Shown here: positions 7,989 to 16,988 of the stretch, piece by piece | Layout of the letters: each line of letters starts with the position of its first letter | How positions within the stretch are numbered: the stretch's first letter is position 1 | From: Ignavibacteria bacterium | Lineage (GTDB): Bacteria > Bacteroidota > Ignavibacteria > Ignavibacteriales > Melioribacteraceae | Direction of reading: 5' to 3' | Assembly: GCA_027347545.1 (NCBI GenBank) | Contig: DAIEQT010000500.1 | Coordinates: forward strand, 1 to 17,116 | DNA: 17,116 nt | Made by a program: the position numbers and the translations under genes | Notes under the pieces: model-generated | The model's input: the letters and a program-made list of their open reading frames with translations, nothing else | Database searches by the model: none | Told to the model about the DNA's origin: nothing

Positions 7989-8029
7989 AAGATATTTTTA
8001 TTGCTTTAGTAAGAAAAAACGAATATCTT
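7989..8029. promoter_or_regulatory. Inverted repeat AAGATATT / AATATCTT upstream of the iron-sulfur gene
   Basis: Perfect 8-bp arms (7989-7996 and 8022-8029) are separated by 25 bases, in the region expected to hold the plus-strand promoter. The arms are AT-only apart from one G/C pair, so chance is possible. Confidence 0.25.
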
Positions 8030-8068
8030 TAATCAGAGAAAAAATTCTTTTTAATAAGGAGAGGTACT

Positions 8069-8902
8069 GTGCTGAGGAAAATCATACAAATTGAAGAGGA
8101 AAAATGTGATGGTTGCGGCGCGTGTGTGCCGGAATGCCATGAAGGTGCATTACAAATTATTGATGGAAAAGCACGCTTAATAAGCGATCTATTTTGCGAC
8201 GGATTAGGCGCTTGTCTCGGGCATTGTCCAACAGGTGCTTTAACAATTGTTGAGCGTGAAGCAGAACCTTACGATGAAAGAAAAGTTATGGATTATATTG
8301 TTAAAGGCGGACCAAATGTTATTAAAGCCCACTTGAAACATTTAAGAGACCACAAGGAATTTGAGTATTTAACTCAAGCGCTTGATTATTTGAACGATAA
8401 CGGAATTGCAATTCCAGTTTTAGAAGAACTCTCTGAAGAGAAGCCTATTGCATGTGGTTGTTCCGGCTCTCAAGAACAAACCTTTGAAAACGCTGATTCT
8501 GCAGAAGAAGGACAACGACAGTCGCATTTAACTCAGTGGCCTATTCAGATGCATCTCGTTTCTCCTACAGCTGCTTACTATAGAAATTCTGATTTACTGT
8601 TAGCCGCTGATTGTTGCGCTTTTTCCTACGGAGATTTTCATGAAGATTTTATGAAGGGAAAATCCGTTGCAATAGCCTGCCCAAAATTAGATTCCAACAA
8701 GCAAGTCTATCTTGATAAACTTATTACAATGGTTAACGACGCCAACATAAAGTCTATCACGGTTGTGATAATGCAAGTGCCCTGCTGCAGCGGTTTAGCT
8801 CAAATGGCTAAACAAGCGGTTGAAAACGCAAATCGCGAAATACCAATTACTGTTGTAGTTATTGGTGTGCGTGGTGAAATTTTACAAACAGTTGAATTAT
8901 AA
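8069..8902 (+). CDS. Iron-sulfur protein with one full and one degenerate ferredoxin motif
   Basis: The 277-aa cytoplasmic protein starts with a ferredoxin-like domain. The first motif is complete (C13, C16, C19, C23). The second is C43-x5-C49-x3-C53-P with leucine at 46 where a cysteine is normally expected, so it may hold a [3Fe-4S] or altered cluster. The CDGLGAC wording looks like a family feature rather than a local mutation. The remaining 200 residues add further cysteine sites: C129-G-C131, C182-C183, C204 and C239-C240. This suggests extra metal or redox chemistry. The GTG start at 8069 is well supported by AAGGAGAGG. The stop codon overlaps the following ATG by one base. It is divergent from the nrf operon and shares its promoter spacer. 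A role in nitrosative or redox response is plausible from this context but not shown. Confidence 0.85.
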   Translation: MLRKIIQIEEEKCDGCGACVPECHEGALQIIDGKARLISDLFCDGLGACLGHCPTGALTIVEREAEPYDERKVMDYIVKGGPNVIKAHLKHLRDHKEFEYLTQALDYLNDNGIAIPVLEELSEEKPIACGCSGSQEQTFENADSAEEGQRQSHLTQWPIQMHLVSPTAAYYRNSDLLLAADCCAFSYGDFHEDFMKGKSVAIACPKLDSNKQVYLDKLITMVNDANIKSITVVIMQVPCCSGLAQMAKQAVENANREIPITVVVIGVRGEILQTVEL

Positions 8903-9648
8903 TGAGTGAAATGGAAAACAAAAATTTTTACGATGCGGCTTCCAGTTTCTATGATCAAATGATTAACTTCAAGAAAAATCTTGAGACAAGAAAAGCTGCA
9001 TTCGAAAAGTTGTTTCCAGAAAAAGGATTCGCAGCCGATCTTGGATGTGGAACCGGAGTTGATTCAATCGCCTTAGCAATGAATGGGCATACTGTACTTG
9101 GTGTTGATCCTTCTTCAAACATGCTGGAGACGGCAAAATTAAACTCGAAGATTTATTCACAAAAAATATCTTTTCTTGAAAGCACCATCCTTTCGGTTCC
9201 TCAAACATATAACTCAAAATTCAATTACGTTATTTCACTCGGTAATACCTTTGCAAACGTTGAGGGAACAACCATTTACTCTACAATTCAAAGCATGTAT
9301 GATATGCTTGCGAAAGGGGGCAAATGTATAATTCATATTCTAAACTATACCCTGATAAGTGTACAAAAAGAAAGAATAGTAAGCATAAAGCCGGATGAAA
9401 ATAATTACTATGTCCGGTTTTATGATTTTGCTAATGGGCAAATTGACTTTAACATTTTGCGCTTTACTAAAAACAACTGTTCCGATTACAGCTTGATAAC
9501 GACACAAGTTTACGGTTACAAGAAAGATTTGCTTACCAAAATATTTGATTCGGTCGGGTTTAGGGATGTGAACTATTGGTCCAATCTCGATGGAGCTGCG
9601 TTTGACATCAACACTTCTAAAGATTTGTTCATATATGCAGTAAAATAA
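8902..9648 (+). CDS. Class I SAM-dependent methyltransferase
   Basis: The 248-aa protein has a Rossmann-fold methyltransferase signature. Motif I is ADLGCGTGVDS (about 45-55), the acidic end of strand 2 is LGVDPSS (about 66-72), and a downstream strand reads YVISLGNTFANV, which resembles small-molecule N-methyltransferases of the glycine/sarcosine type. The substrate cannot be fixed from sequence. Its ATG overlaps the stop of the iron-sulfur gene (TAATG), so the two are translationally coupled. A second Met at residue 4 is an alternative start. The stop codon at 9646-9648 abuts the stop of the convergent Rrf2 gene with no spacer. Confidence 0.88.
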   Translation: MSEMENKNFYDAASSFYDQMINFKKNLETRKAAFEKLFPEKGFAADLGCGTGVDSIALAMNGHTVLGVDPSSNMLETAKLNSKIYSQKISFLESTILSVPQTYNSKFNYVISLGNTFANVEGTTIYSTIQSMYDMLAKGGKCIIHILNYTLISVQKERIVSIKPDENNYYVRFYDFANGQIDFNILRFTKNNCSDYSLITTQVYGYKKDLLTKIFDSVGFRDVNYWSNLDGAAFDINTSKDLFIYAVK

Positions 9649-10077
9649 CTATAAGAGCTTAAGTTTGTTCTTGGTTTTCTCTTTCAAATCTTCCAGAGTT
9701 TCTTCGCTTAACATTTTGTAAGCTTCTTCCCTTAGCTTTCCCCATTTATCGTGAACCGGACATGGGGTTTCGTGCGAGCAGCCGGGAAAACCCAGCACGC
9801 ACGTTTTAAATAAATCCAATCCGTCAATTGCTTCAACAATTTCTATCAGTTTTATTTCTGCGGGTTTTTTTGCCAGATAGAACCCGCCATTCTTTCCTTT
9901 TTTGGAGCCAATGATTCCGCTGCTTGTAAGGATCTGAAGAACTTTGGAAACAAACTCCTTGGGAACTTTTAATTCTTTTGATACCTCGGTAGCGTTAAAA
10001 ACTCTGTCCTCTTTTGTAGAAAGAAACAGTACTGCTTGCAACCCTAATTCACAGGCTTTAGAAAAGATAACAGTCAT
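9649..10077 (-). CDS. Rrf2-family transcriptional regulator with an Fe-S-type cysteine triad
   Basis: The 142-aa protein has the Rrf2 layout: a winged helix-turn-helix (helices about 28-50, wing GSKKGKNGGFYLAK at 57-70), then a dimer helix and the cluster-binding loop C93-x6-C100-x5-C106. Rrf2 regulators with three cysteines here (IscR, NsrR, RsrR) bind an Fe-S cluster and sense iron-sulfur status or nitric oxide; x5/x5 (IscR) and x4/x5 (NsrR) are the spacings I know, so x6/x5 is neither. It sits beside genes that need Fe-S clusters and handle nitrite, making nitrosative or Fe-S sensing the leading idea. The ATG at 10075-10077 has no good ribosome site upstream. It converges on the methyltransferase gene with no gap. 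Confidence 0.9.
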   Translation of the reverse strand: MTVIFSKACELGLQAVLFLSTKEDRVFNATEVSKELKVPKEFVSKVLQILTSSGIIGSKKGKNGGFYLAKKPAEIKLIEIVEAIDGLDLFKTCVLGFPGCSHETPCPVHDKWGKLREEAYKMLSEETLEDLKEKTKNKLKLL

Positions 10078-10179
10078 AATTTTTGGTTTTTTGTTTTTAA
10101 GATAAAATAATTTGAGATACTTTCGAAATGGTTTTTACTGAAGATATACTAAATGGTGAAAAATTATTATAGAAAAGAA

Positions 10180-10314
10180 GAGGCTGTCTCATAAGTAATT
10201 TTTCTAATGAATAATCTGCGAAAATCCCCGCCTCGACGACGTAGTCGGGCGGGAGTTAAATCTGTGTCATCCGCGTGCTATTCTATGATAAAACATTACT
10301 TCTGAGAAAGCCTC
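10180..10314. mobile_element. MITE-like 135-bp element with inverted ends
   Basis: The ends are 24-bp inverted repeats (10180-10203 and 10291-10314) matching at 21 positions; the outer tips read GAGGCTGTCTCATAAGT and GAGGCTTTCTCAGAAGT. There is no coding capacity. Between the ends are a GC-rich hairpin and two related AATCTG(C/T)G stretches. Short length, inverted ends and absence of a gene fit a miniature transposable element; the tips resemble IS-type ends but differ from those of the insertion sequence at 2981-4664. It ends five bases before the rlpA-like stop codon. No target duplication is clear. Confidence 0.6.
10227..10253. repeat. GC-rich hairpin inside the MITE-like element
   Basis: CCCGCC-T-CGAC pairs with GTCGGGCGGG over 10 bp with one bulged T and a 6-nt loop. 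It stands out sharply from the AT-rich flanks. On the minus strand it is followed by GATTTTCG, so it could slow or partly stop transcription between the rlpA-like gene and the Rrf2 gene. Confidence 0.6.
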
Positions 10315-10319
10315 AAATA

Positions 10320-10802
10320 TTAATTAAGCGTGCTAACCGGTTGTGTGTCGGAGTTAATTATTATCTCTTGCACTTTTAGTTTAACCACGCCTTTATGTAG
10401 AATGTTGAGAGATTTGGCTGTTCCTTTTGATAAATCAAGATCGCGACCTTCTACGTAAGGACCTCTATCGATAATTCTGACTATTATTGACTTTCCATTG
10501 CGAAGATTAGTTATTTGCAAAAGCGTTCCGAATGGAAGTGATTTATGAGCTGCAGTTAGTGCCATTTGGTTATAAGTCTCTCCGTTTGCAGTTGTCTTCC
10601 CATGAAAACGAGGACCATACCAGGAAGCCGTCATAATTCCCATTTCGTTTAACTCTATAGGAACTAAATTAGGCTCTGCATCTTTGCTGACACTTATTTT
10701 TGGCAGTCCGTGATTATCGCCCGCCGAAGTATCACCAAGGTTGATGAGTCCAACCGTAAGAACTACAAGACTTATAATTGATAAAACTTTTATGTAACGC
10801 AA
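10320..10802 (-). CDS. rlpA: RlpA-like double-psi beta-barrel secreted protein
   Basis: The 160-aa product has a signal peptide (hydrophobic core about 8-23, likely cleavage near SAG at 26-28) and then a single RlpA/DPBB domain (about 55-150). Family landmarks are visible: ASWYGPRFHGKTTANGE, ALTAAHKSLPFGT, the NLRNGKSIIVRIIDRGP strand pair and GRDLDLS. RlpA proteins act on peptidoglycan, some as septal lytic transglycosylases on stripped glycans. This one lacks the C-terminal SPOR domain that targets long RlpA to the septum, so it is the short type. It has no lipobox cysteine and should be periplasmic. The TTG start at 10800-10802 is supported by AGAGG five bases upstream. Confidence 0.88.
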   Translation of the reverse strand: MRYIKVLSIISLVVLTVGLINLGDTSAGDNHGLPKISVSKDAEPNLVPIELNEMGIMTASWYGPRFHGKTTANGETYNQMALTAAHKSLPFGTLLQITNLRNGKSIIVRIIDRGPYVEGRDLDLSKGTAKSLNILHKGVVKLKVQEIIINSDTQPVSTLN

Positions 10803-10871
10803 AAAAACCTCTTAATTAGTTTAACATAGATGAAGATTAGGAAAATTAGGAGACTCGACTTACAGGTAGCG

Positions 10872-11195
10872 CTATATCTTTAGGTAAGTCGTGAACCGTC
10901 TGCTGGTTCTGAACAAATTTTCGTAATGAGCTACTGTTTGCTCAATTTGAAAATCGCGTGAAAGAGAAATTGCATATAAATCGCAATTGAATGCGGTACT
11001 GAATTGTAAGTTGCTTGTACCGTTGGGTTTGGAATTCGGAAGATCGATATTCAGATAATATTTCTCGGAAAGACCATACTTCACTATAGTTTGAGTTCGT
11101 GAGGATTTCTCTTTAACTATTGGCGAACCGGGAGTTGCTACTGCAAGTCCGACCAAAAGTAACCCGAGGCAATATGTTAGAATTTTAATTTTCAC
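10872..11195 (-). CDS. Small secreted protein of unknown function
   Basis: The 107-aa product is not recognised. It begins with a clear signal peptide (MKIK, hydrophobic stretch about 5-19, cleavage probably after AVA near 18-20). The mature part is about 85 aa, basic, with a single cysteine (in NCDLY) and no repeated motif. It lies 69 bases upstream of the rlpA-like gene on the same strand, so the two may be cotranscribed envelope genes. The GTG start at 11193-11195 has only a weak ribosome site. Frame and signal peptide make it likely real, though a broken longer gene is possible. Confidence 0.55.
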   Translation of the reverse strand: MKIKILTYCLGLLLVGLAVATPGSPIVKEKSSRTQTIVKYGLSEKYYLNIDLPNSKPNGTSNLQFSTAFNCDLYAISLSRDFQIEQTVAHYENLFRTSRRFTTYLKI

Positions 11196-11284
11196 AACTG
11201 TTTCTAATGTTGTCTTTATCGACTATGTAAATTTAGGCATTTTGAGAAAGGCAGACAAAGAATAGGCTGGTTTAAATCACATCT

Positions 11285-11326
11285 AAAAAACGAAAGGTGC
11301 TATAATAGCTTATTTTCGCACTTTCG
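11285..11326 (-). terminator. Intrinsic terminator of the signalling operon
   Basis: On the minus strand CGAAAGTGC (11318-11326) pairs with GCACCTTTCG (11291-11300), with one bulged base, and is followed directly by six T (11285-11290). This is the standard hairpin plus U-tract. It lies about 100 bases beyond the receiver-phosphatase stop codon at 11427-11429 and ends the minus-strand kinase operon. Confidence 0.7.
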
Positions 11327-11387
11327 AGAATAATTTTTCTCCTTAATATTTCATCTGTTGCAATATATTTTTGCTTTGAATCGGTTT

Positions 11388-11413
11388 ATAATCAGCCTTA
11401 TAAATCTGATTAT
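11388..11413. other. Perfect 8-bp hairpin just behind the receiver-phosphatase gene
   Basis: ATAATCAG (11388-11395) and CTGATTAT (11406-11413) are exact inverted arms with a 10-nt loop. No T run follows on the minus strand, so it looks like a 3'-end stabilising structure rather than a terminator. Confidence 0.35.
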
Positions 11414-11426
11414 GGGTTTGTTACAG

Positions 11427-12566
11427 TTATAGGACTTTAATTTTTATAACGCTTATGTCATCTTCAAACTCACCTGCAGTGTAAGCATAAAGTTCTTTCT
11501 TGATTTGCTCTAGTGTATCTTCGGACGCATCAACTTTGCTTAAAAATTCTACAAGTCCTTCTTCTTCATACATCTCACCGGCTGAATTTCTAGCTTCTGT
11601 AATTCCATCCGTTACCAAAAAGAGTTCGTTGCCGCTTTCGAGCTGAAGTTCGTGATCTTCATATTCGCCGGAATGGCTGAAACCAAGTAACAATCCTTTA
11701 GAAATAAAACTTTGCACACCACTGCTTGATTTATAGAAAAGAGGCAAATCTCCAGCGCCGGAATATTTTAAGATTTTATTCTTTCTATCTATAATGATAA
11801 CCGAAAGTGTTATGAACACTTCAGAAATCCGTTCATCTTTGAAAACCGATTCGTTTACTTTGTGGAGAACATCGCTAGGCTTGTACTCTTTGGTTGATTC
11901 AAGAACAAAGCGGGTAGCGCTGCGGACGTAACCGGCGTAAGCAATTGCAAAATACCATGCACCCCAGCGTTTGCCCATCGTATCGCCAAGAACCACAACC
12001 AAATTATCATCATCAATTTTGATGTAATCTATAAAATCGCCCCCGGGTACATTCTTATGCGGCTGATGCCAGTGAGAAATTTCAAATCCTTCAAATTTGG
12101 GAAATTCATCTGGAACAACTCTAACTCCCATTGTATCGGCAGCTTTTTGTACTTCATCAACAACTTTGGATCTTTCTTTCTCAAGTGTTTTCAGAATTGC
12201 CGCTACTTTTGCCAGCACTACCTTCGGACTGGATGTTTTTATTATGTAGTCTTCAATTTCTAAATCGTAACCCTGAAGAATATCGTCTTCTTCACCTTTG
12301 GCTGTAAGAAAAATAAATGGAATTTTTTTAAGCTCTTCATTTGTTAATAGTTTCTTGCGGAATTCATATCCATCCATTTCCGGCATCATCACATCACTAA
12401 TAATTAAATCGGGCATAATTTTTTCCGCAATCTCGTAACCTTCTCTTCCGTTTGTGCCAACAGTAACTTCATAGCCGGCTTTGGTGAGATTGTATTGGAA
12501 TAGTTTAGCAATGTTGAACTCATCTTCAACAAGAAGTATTCTATTTGCTGTTTTGCTTTCTGCCAC
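11427..12566 (-). CDS. Receiver-PP2C (SpoIIE/RsbU-type) serine phosphatase
   Basis: The 379-aa protein fuses a receiver domain (about 8-125) to a PP2C-like SpoIIE phosphatase domain (about 155-378). Receiver residues: E14/D15, phospho-acceptor D58 (IISDVMMP), T88, K110. Phosphatase metal-site residues: D177 in VPGGDF, D195 in LGDTMG, D320-G321 in VTDGITEA, and D369-D370 in EDDIS. Such proteins dephosphorylate a STAS-domain antagonist when their receiver is phosphorylated, which frees the antagonist to bind an anti-sigma factor. The STAS protein encoded 54 bases upstream is the obvious substrate. The start is GTG at 12564-12566, supported by GGAG six bases upstream. It is the last gene of the operon before the terminator at 11285-11326. 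Confidence 0.92.
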   Translation of the reverse strand: MAESKTANRILLVEDEFNIAKLFQYNLTKAGYEVTVGTNGREGYEIAEKIMPDLIISDVMMPEMDGYEFRKKLLTNEELKKIPFIFLTAKGEEDDILQGYDLEIEDYIIKTSSPKVVLAKVAAILKTLEKERSKVVDEVQKAADTMGVRVVPDEFPKFEGFEISHWHQPHKNVPGGDFIDYIKIDDDNLVVVLGDTMGKRWGAWYFAIAYAGYVRSATRFVLESTKEYKPSDVLHKVNESVFKDERISEVFITLSVIIIDRKNKILKYSGAGDLPLFYKSSSGVQSFISKGLLLGFSHSGEYEDHELQLESGNELFLVTDGITEARNSAGEMYEEEGLVEFLSKVDASEDTLEQIKKELYAYTAGEFEDDISVIKIKVL

Positions 12567-12620
12567 TTAAATCTCCAAATTTTACCATGCTAAATATTTT
12601 TAGAGTTTAGAATGGTGTTT

Positions 12621-12962
12621 CTATTTATGAAAACTTTTAATTGCGTCTTGTAGTTCCGGATATGTTTCAAAAACCCGGAAAAGTCTTGTAAGCTCAAACA
12701 TTGAGCGGACGGGCGGTTTGAAGCCAACAAGTTTTAGATCGCCTCCTTGCTTAACTACTTTCTTAAGAGTACCAACAATAACACCCAAAAAAGTTGAGTC
12801 AAGAAATTCCACAGCCGATAAATCTACAATTACTTTGATATAACCAGCGCTAATCTTTGGTGTTATCTTTTCTTTAAGATACTCTGCTTCGCGAATCGTA
12901 GCTCGTTCAATATTTATTATCTCCACCAGAATATCATCAATAACTTCTTCAATTATGCCCAT
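12621..12962 (-). CDS. STAS-domain anti-sigma factor antagonist (SpoIIAA/RsbV type)
   Basis: The 113-aa protein is a single STAS domain. The conserved switch motif is VEFLDSTFLGVIVG (about 51-64), in which S56 after D55 is the expected phosphorylation site. The dephosphorylated form binds an anti-sigma kinase; phosphorylation releases it. The downstream receiver-PP2C protein is the likely phosphatase for S56. No RsbW/SpoIIAB-type kinase gene is in the window, so that partner and the sigma factor must be encoded elsewhere. It lies 24 bases after the sigma-54 activator gene and has an AGGA site upstream of its ATG (12960-12962). Confidence 0.92.
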   Translation of the reverse strand: MGIIEEVIDDILVEIINIERATIREAEYLKEKITPKISAGYIKVIVDLSAVEFLDSTFLGVIVGTLKKVVKQGGDLKLVGFKPPVRSMFELTRLFRVFETYPELQDAIKSFHK

Positions 12963-12986
12963 CTCTAATTCCTATTTGTAATCAGT

Positions 12987-14369
<1,383 letters not shown>

Positions 14370-14384
14370 GTCACTCGGCTGAAT

Positions 14385-16346
14385 TTATTTTGGTAAGCGA
14401 ATTATAAATGTTGTTCCTTTGTTCTCTTCGGAACGAACTTTGATAAATCCTTTGTGAAGATCAATTATTTGCTTTGCGCTAACGAGCCCAAAACCCGCGC
14501 CGGTTAACTGAGCGCCCGGTCTTGTAACTTTCCCGAACTTCTGAAACAAATTCGGTAAATCTCTTTCTGGTATTCCAATTCCGGTGTCAGAGATTGCAAC
14601 TTCAATTTCTTTTCCGAAATCTTGAATAAACACCGAGATTCTCCCGCCGGCGTTTGTAAATTTTACTGCGTTAGAAATGATGTTTGAAAAAACTTTCTTT
14701 AAGCGTTCGCGGTCTGCACTAATTTGCAGTTCGTTTTGAGAATACTCTTTGGAAAGAATAAGATTTTTGTCGTTAAAATTTGATTCGAAACTTAAGAGAA
14801 CTTTTTCCAGTACATCTGTTATATCAACTTTTTCCCGGTGTAGTTCTTCTTCACCGGATTCTAACTTAGAAAAATCTAGAAGGTCATTAATTAATTTCGC
14901 AAGACGTCGCCCTTCGGTAAGAATAATATTGCTAAACTCTTTTAGTGTGTCTTTGGAAATGTCTAAATCAAAATAAATTGTTTCTGCAAAGCCTACAATA
15001 GATGCAAGAGGTGTGCGGAGTTCGTGAGATACGTTAGAAATAAATTCGCTCTTTAATTTATTCAGCTCTTCTAGTACAGTGATCTTATGACGAGCCCGTT
15101 CACGTTCAATTGAAATAATTCGGTTGGCTTCAATCAGTTTAGCGTTCAGCTCCTTTATTTTCAGTTCATCATTTTTCCTACGCGTAATGTTTCTGCCAAT
15201 GCTCAACATTCCGCTAACCACACCATCTACCAATACGGGTCTTGCATGTATTTCAAATAATACACTTTTATCAAAGCGGTCCAAAAAATATGCTTCAAAA
15301 ATAGTTATCCCGCTCGATTCCAAAATTTTTGTGAAAGCTTCTACTACTTTTTGTTCTTCCTCTTTATCAACAAACTCAAGAAAATGCCTGCCAATCATTT
15401 CTTCCGGAGCGTAGCCCAGGGCAGTTGCTCCGCTTTTGTTCACCATACTGAAGTAGCCAAATCCATTTAGTATAAAAATCAAATCGTCTGCTGTATCAAT
15501 CAACATACGGAAACGGTCTTCAGAGTTTTCTAAACGGAGTTGTGTTGTTTTTTCCTCAGTTATTTCTTGAATAATGCCGACTATTCTGCTGACTTCATTA
15601 TTTTTAAAAATTGGCGCTCCGCTATGACGAACCCAATGTTCTTTTCCAAAGCGGTCGTGTATTTTATATTCTATTGATGCTTCTTTACCCTGTCTAAGCT
15701 CACCAATAAATTTTTTAAAGTTTCCGAAATATGCTGGAGCTATAGACCGAAGTATTTTTGTTTTATTCTTATAAACTTCTTCCGGCGGATATCCGAAAAC
15801 CGTCCTCACAGCTTCTGAAACAAAATTATATTTTGTGCCGTCTGGACTTGTTGAATAGAGCACTGAGCTAATCGAGCTAATTGTTTCGTTATAAATATTT
15901 TGAATTTCTCTTTCGTTAGTTACTTCAATAAAAAAACTATATGCATAAAATTCTTTTCCGGTTTTAGCTATAAAAGTGTTTATCTGAAACCATTTATTGA
16001 ATCCGGTTTCGGGTGAAAATTTTAGTTCTACGTTTGTAATACTTGTTTGCTTTTCGGTAGCTTGTAAAAATGGAAGTTCTTCGAACGATAATTTTCTATT
16101 GTTAATGTCTAAGAATTTTGCTTCCTTAAAAAATTCGTAGGATACTTTATTTTGAGCAATCCCTAACATTTCTGCTAAACTTTTACTTGCTTTGATAAAA
16201 CTTTGTTTGTTATTGGTTATCAGAATTGGTGCGTTCGAATCAAAAATATCGCTCTGAGCGGAAATCTCTTTTTTAGATTTCGTGTTTCCTTTTGAGGCAG
16301 TTTTGGATTTAGAACTTGCGTTTTTCTTTTCGTTTTTGGATTTCAT
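14385..16346 (-). CDS. Multi-PAS sensor histidine kinase
   Basis: The 653-aa kinase has no membrane segment, so it senses a cytoplasmic cue. The order is: a basic K/S-rich low-complexity tail (1-30); three PAS-like regions (about 35-145, 150-265 and 275-390), the last with a typical SEDRFRMLIDTADDLIF opening; a coiled linker (about 390-430); a HisKA domain with H441 in VSHELRTPL; and an HATPase domain with N555/N559 (N box), DTGIGIP (587-593) and GAGFGLVSAKQ (616-625). Several PAS blocks suggest cofactor-bound or redox/gas sensing, but no heme or flavin ligand can be named. No good ribosome site precedes the ATG at 16344-16346. It is the first complete gene of the four-gene signalling operon; the broken MFS gene ends 50 bases upstream. 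Confidence 0.94.
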   Translation of the reverse strand: MKSKNEKKNASSKSKTASKGNTKSKKEISAQSDIFDSNAPILITNNKQSFIKASKSLAEMLGIAQNKVSYEFFKEAKFLDINNRKLSFEELPFLQATEKQTSITNVELKFSPETGFNKWFQINTFIAKTGKEFYAYSFFIEVTNEREIQNIYNETISSISSVLYSTSPDGTKYNFVSEAVRTVFGYPPEEVYKNKTKILRSIAPAYFGNFKKFIGELRQGKEASIEYKIHDRFGKEHWVRHSGAPIFKNNEVSRIVGIIQEITEEKTTQLRLENSEDRFRMLIDTADDLIFILNGFGYFSMVNKSGATALGYAPEEMIGRHFLEFVDKEEEQKVVEAFTKILESSGITIFEAYFLDRFDKSVLFEIHARPVLVDGVVSGMLSIGRNITRRKNDELKIKELNAKLIEANRIISIERERARHKITVLEELNKLKSEFISNVSHELRTPLASIVGFAETIYFDLDISKDTLKEFSNIILTEGRRLAKLINDLLDFSKLESGEEELHREKVDITDVLEKVLLSFESNFNDKNLILSKEYSQNELQISADRERLKKVFSNIISNAVKFTNAGGRISVFIQDFGKEIEVAISDTGIGIPERDLPNLFQKFGKVTRPGAQLTGAGFGLVSAKQIIDLHKGFIKVRSEENKGTTFIIRLPK

Positions 16347-16396
16347 CAGAAAATTGGTCGTTATTTTGAGTAGAAGATAAGAAATTCAATTGATAT

Positions 16397-16988
16397 TTAT
16401 TGCCAGCGAATTCGTTTAAAAGAGTAGAATCCGAAAGCAAACACAGAACATAGCAATGCTGAGAAAAGCCAGTATCCATTTTGTTTATTAAACTCTACCA
16501 ATCCGGCTCCGAGTAACGGACCGGCTATTGTCCCGATTCCATACATCATTATATAGTAACCATTTGCTTGAGCTATATACATTTTATCTACTTGCTCAAT
16601 CGTGTAATTTAATCCCACTGTATAAAAAGCAGGAACAATTCCTCCAATTAAAAAGAAAACTGCCAACAAGAAATAATAATTTGAGTTAAGCGTTGGTAGG
16701 GCAAAAAGCAAGCCAAGAGTGAGTGCAATTACAAGAATTAATTTAAATTTTGAAACCTTATCGGAAAGACGGCTAACTAAATAGCCGAGAATAATTCCTC
16801 CAACGACAAACGATGCTAAAAAAATGAGACTTCATTGCTTGTAAAATTATTCCTCAGCCCGTAAATCGGTAGCGCAACAATAACCGAGGATTCAAAAAGC
16901 CCGTAAACCATGGATGATACTAAACCTATCAGAGGCATTTGCCTTAACGAAAGTTTACAGATGATTTGTTTGTTAGAATTGGTTACAA
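16397..16988 (-). pseudogene. MFS transporter, C-terminal half only, frameshifted and 5'-truncated
   Basis: Reading from the right, the first segment (from about 16988) encodes the membrane helix LIGLVSSMVYGLFESSVIVALPIYGL and stops at a TAG (16816-16818). The second segment continues in the next frame from 16815 to the stop at 16397-16399, encoding the next helix (ASFVVGGIILGYL), the RLSDK loop motif, then helices around VIALTLGLLFALPTL, LLAVFFLIGGIVPAF, YIMMYGIGTIAGPLLGAGL and LLCSVFAFGFYSF. Adding one base to the run of seven A (16818-16824) restores VSFFLASFVVGG and a continuous protein. Together they give about 185 aa with six helices, the C-terminal half of an MFS transporter. The N-terminal half is missing where repeat-rich foreign sequence begins. 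The frameshift could be a sequencing error or slippage, but the truncation still makes it non-functional. Confidence 0.8.
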
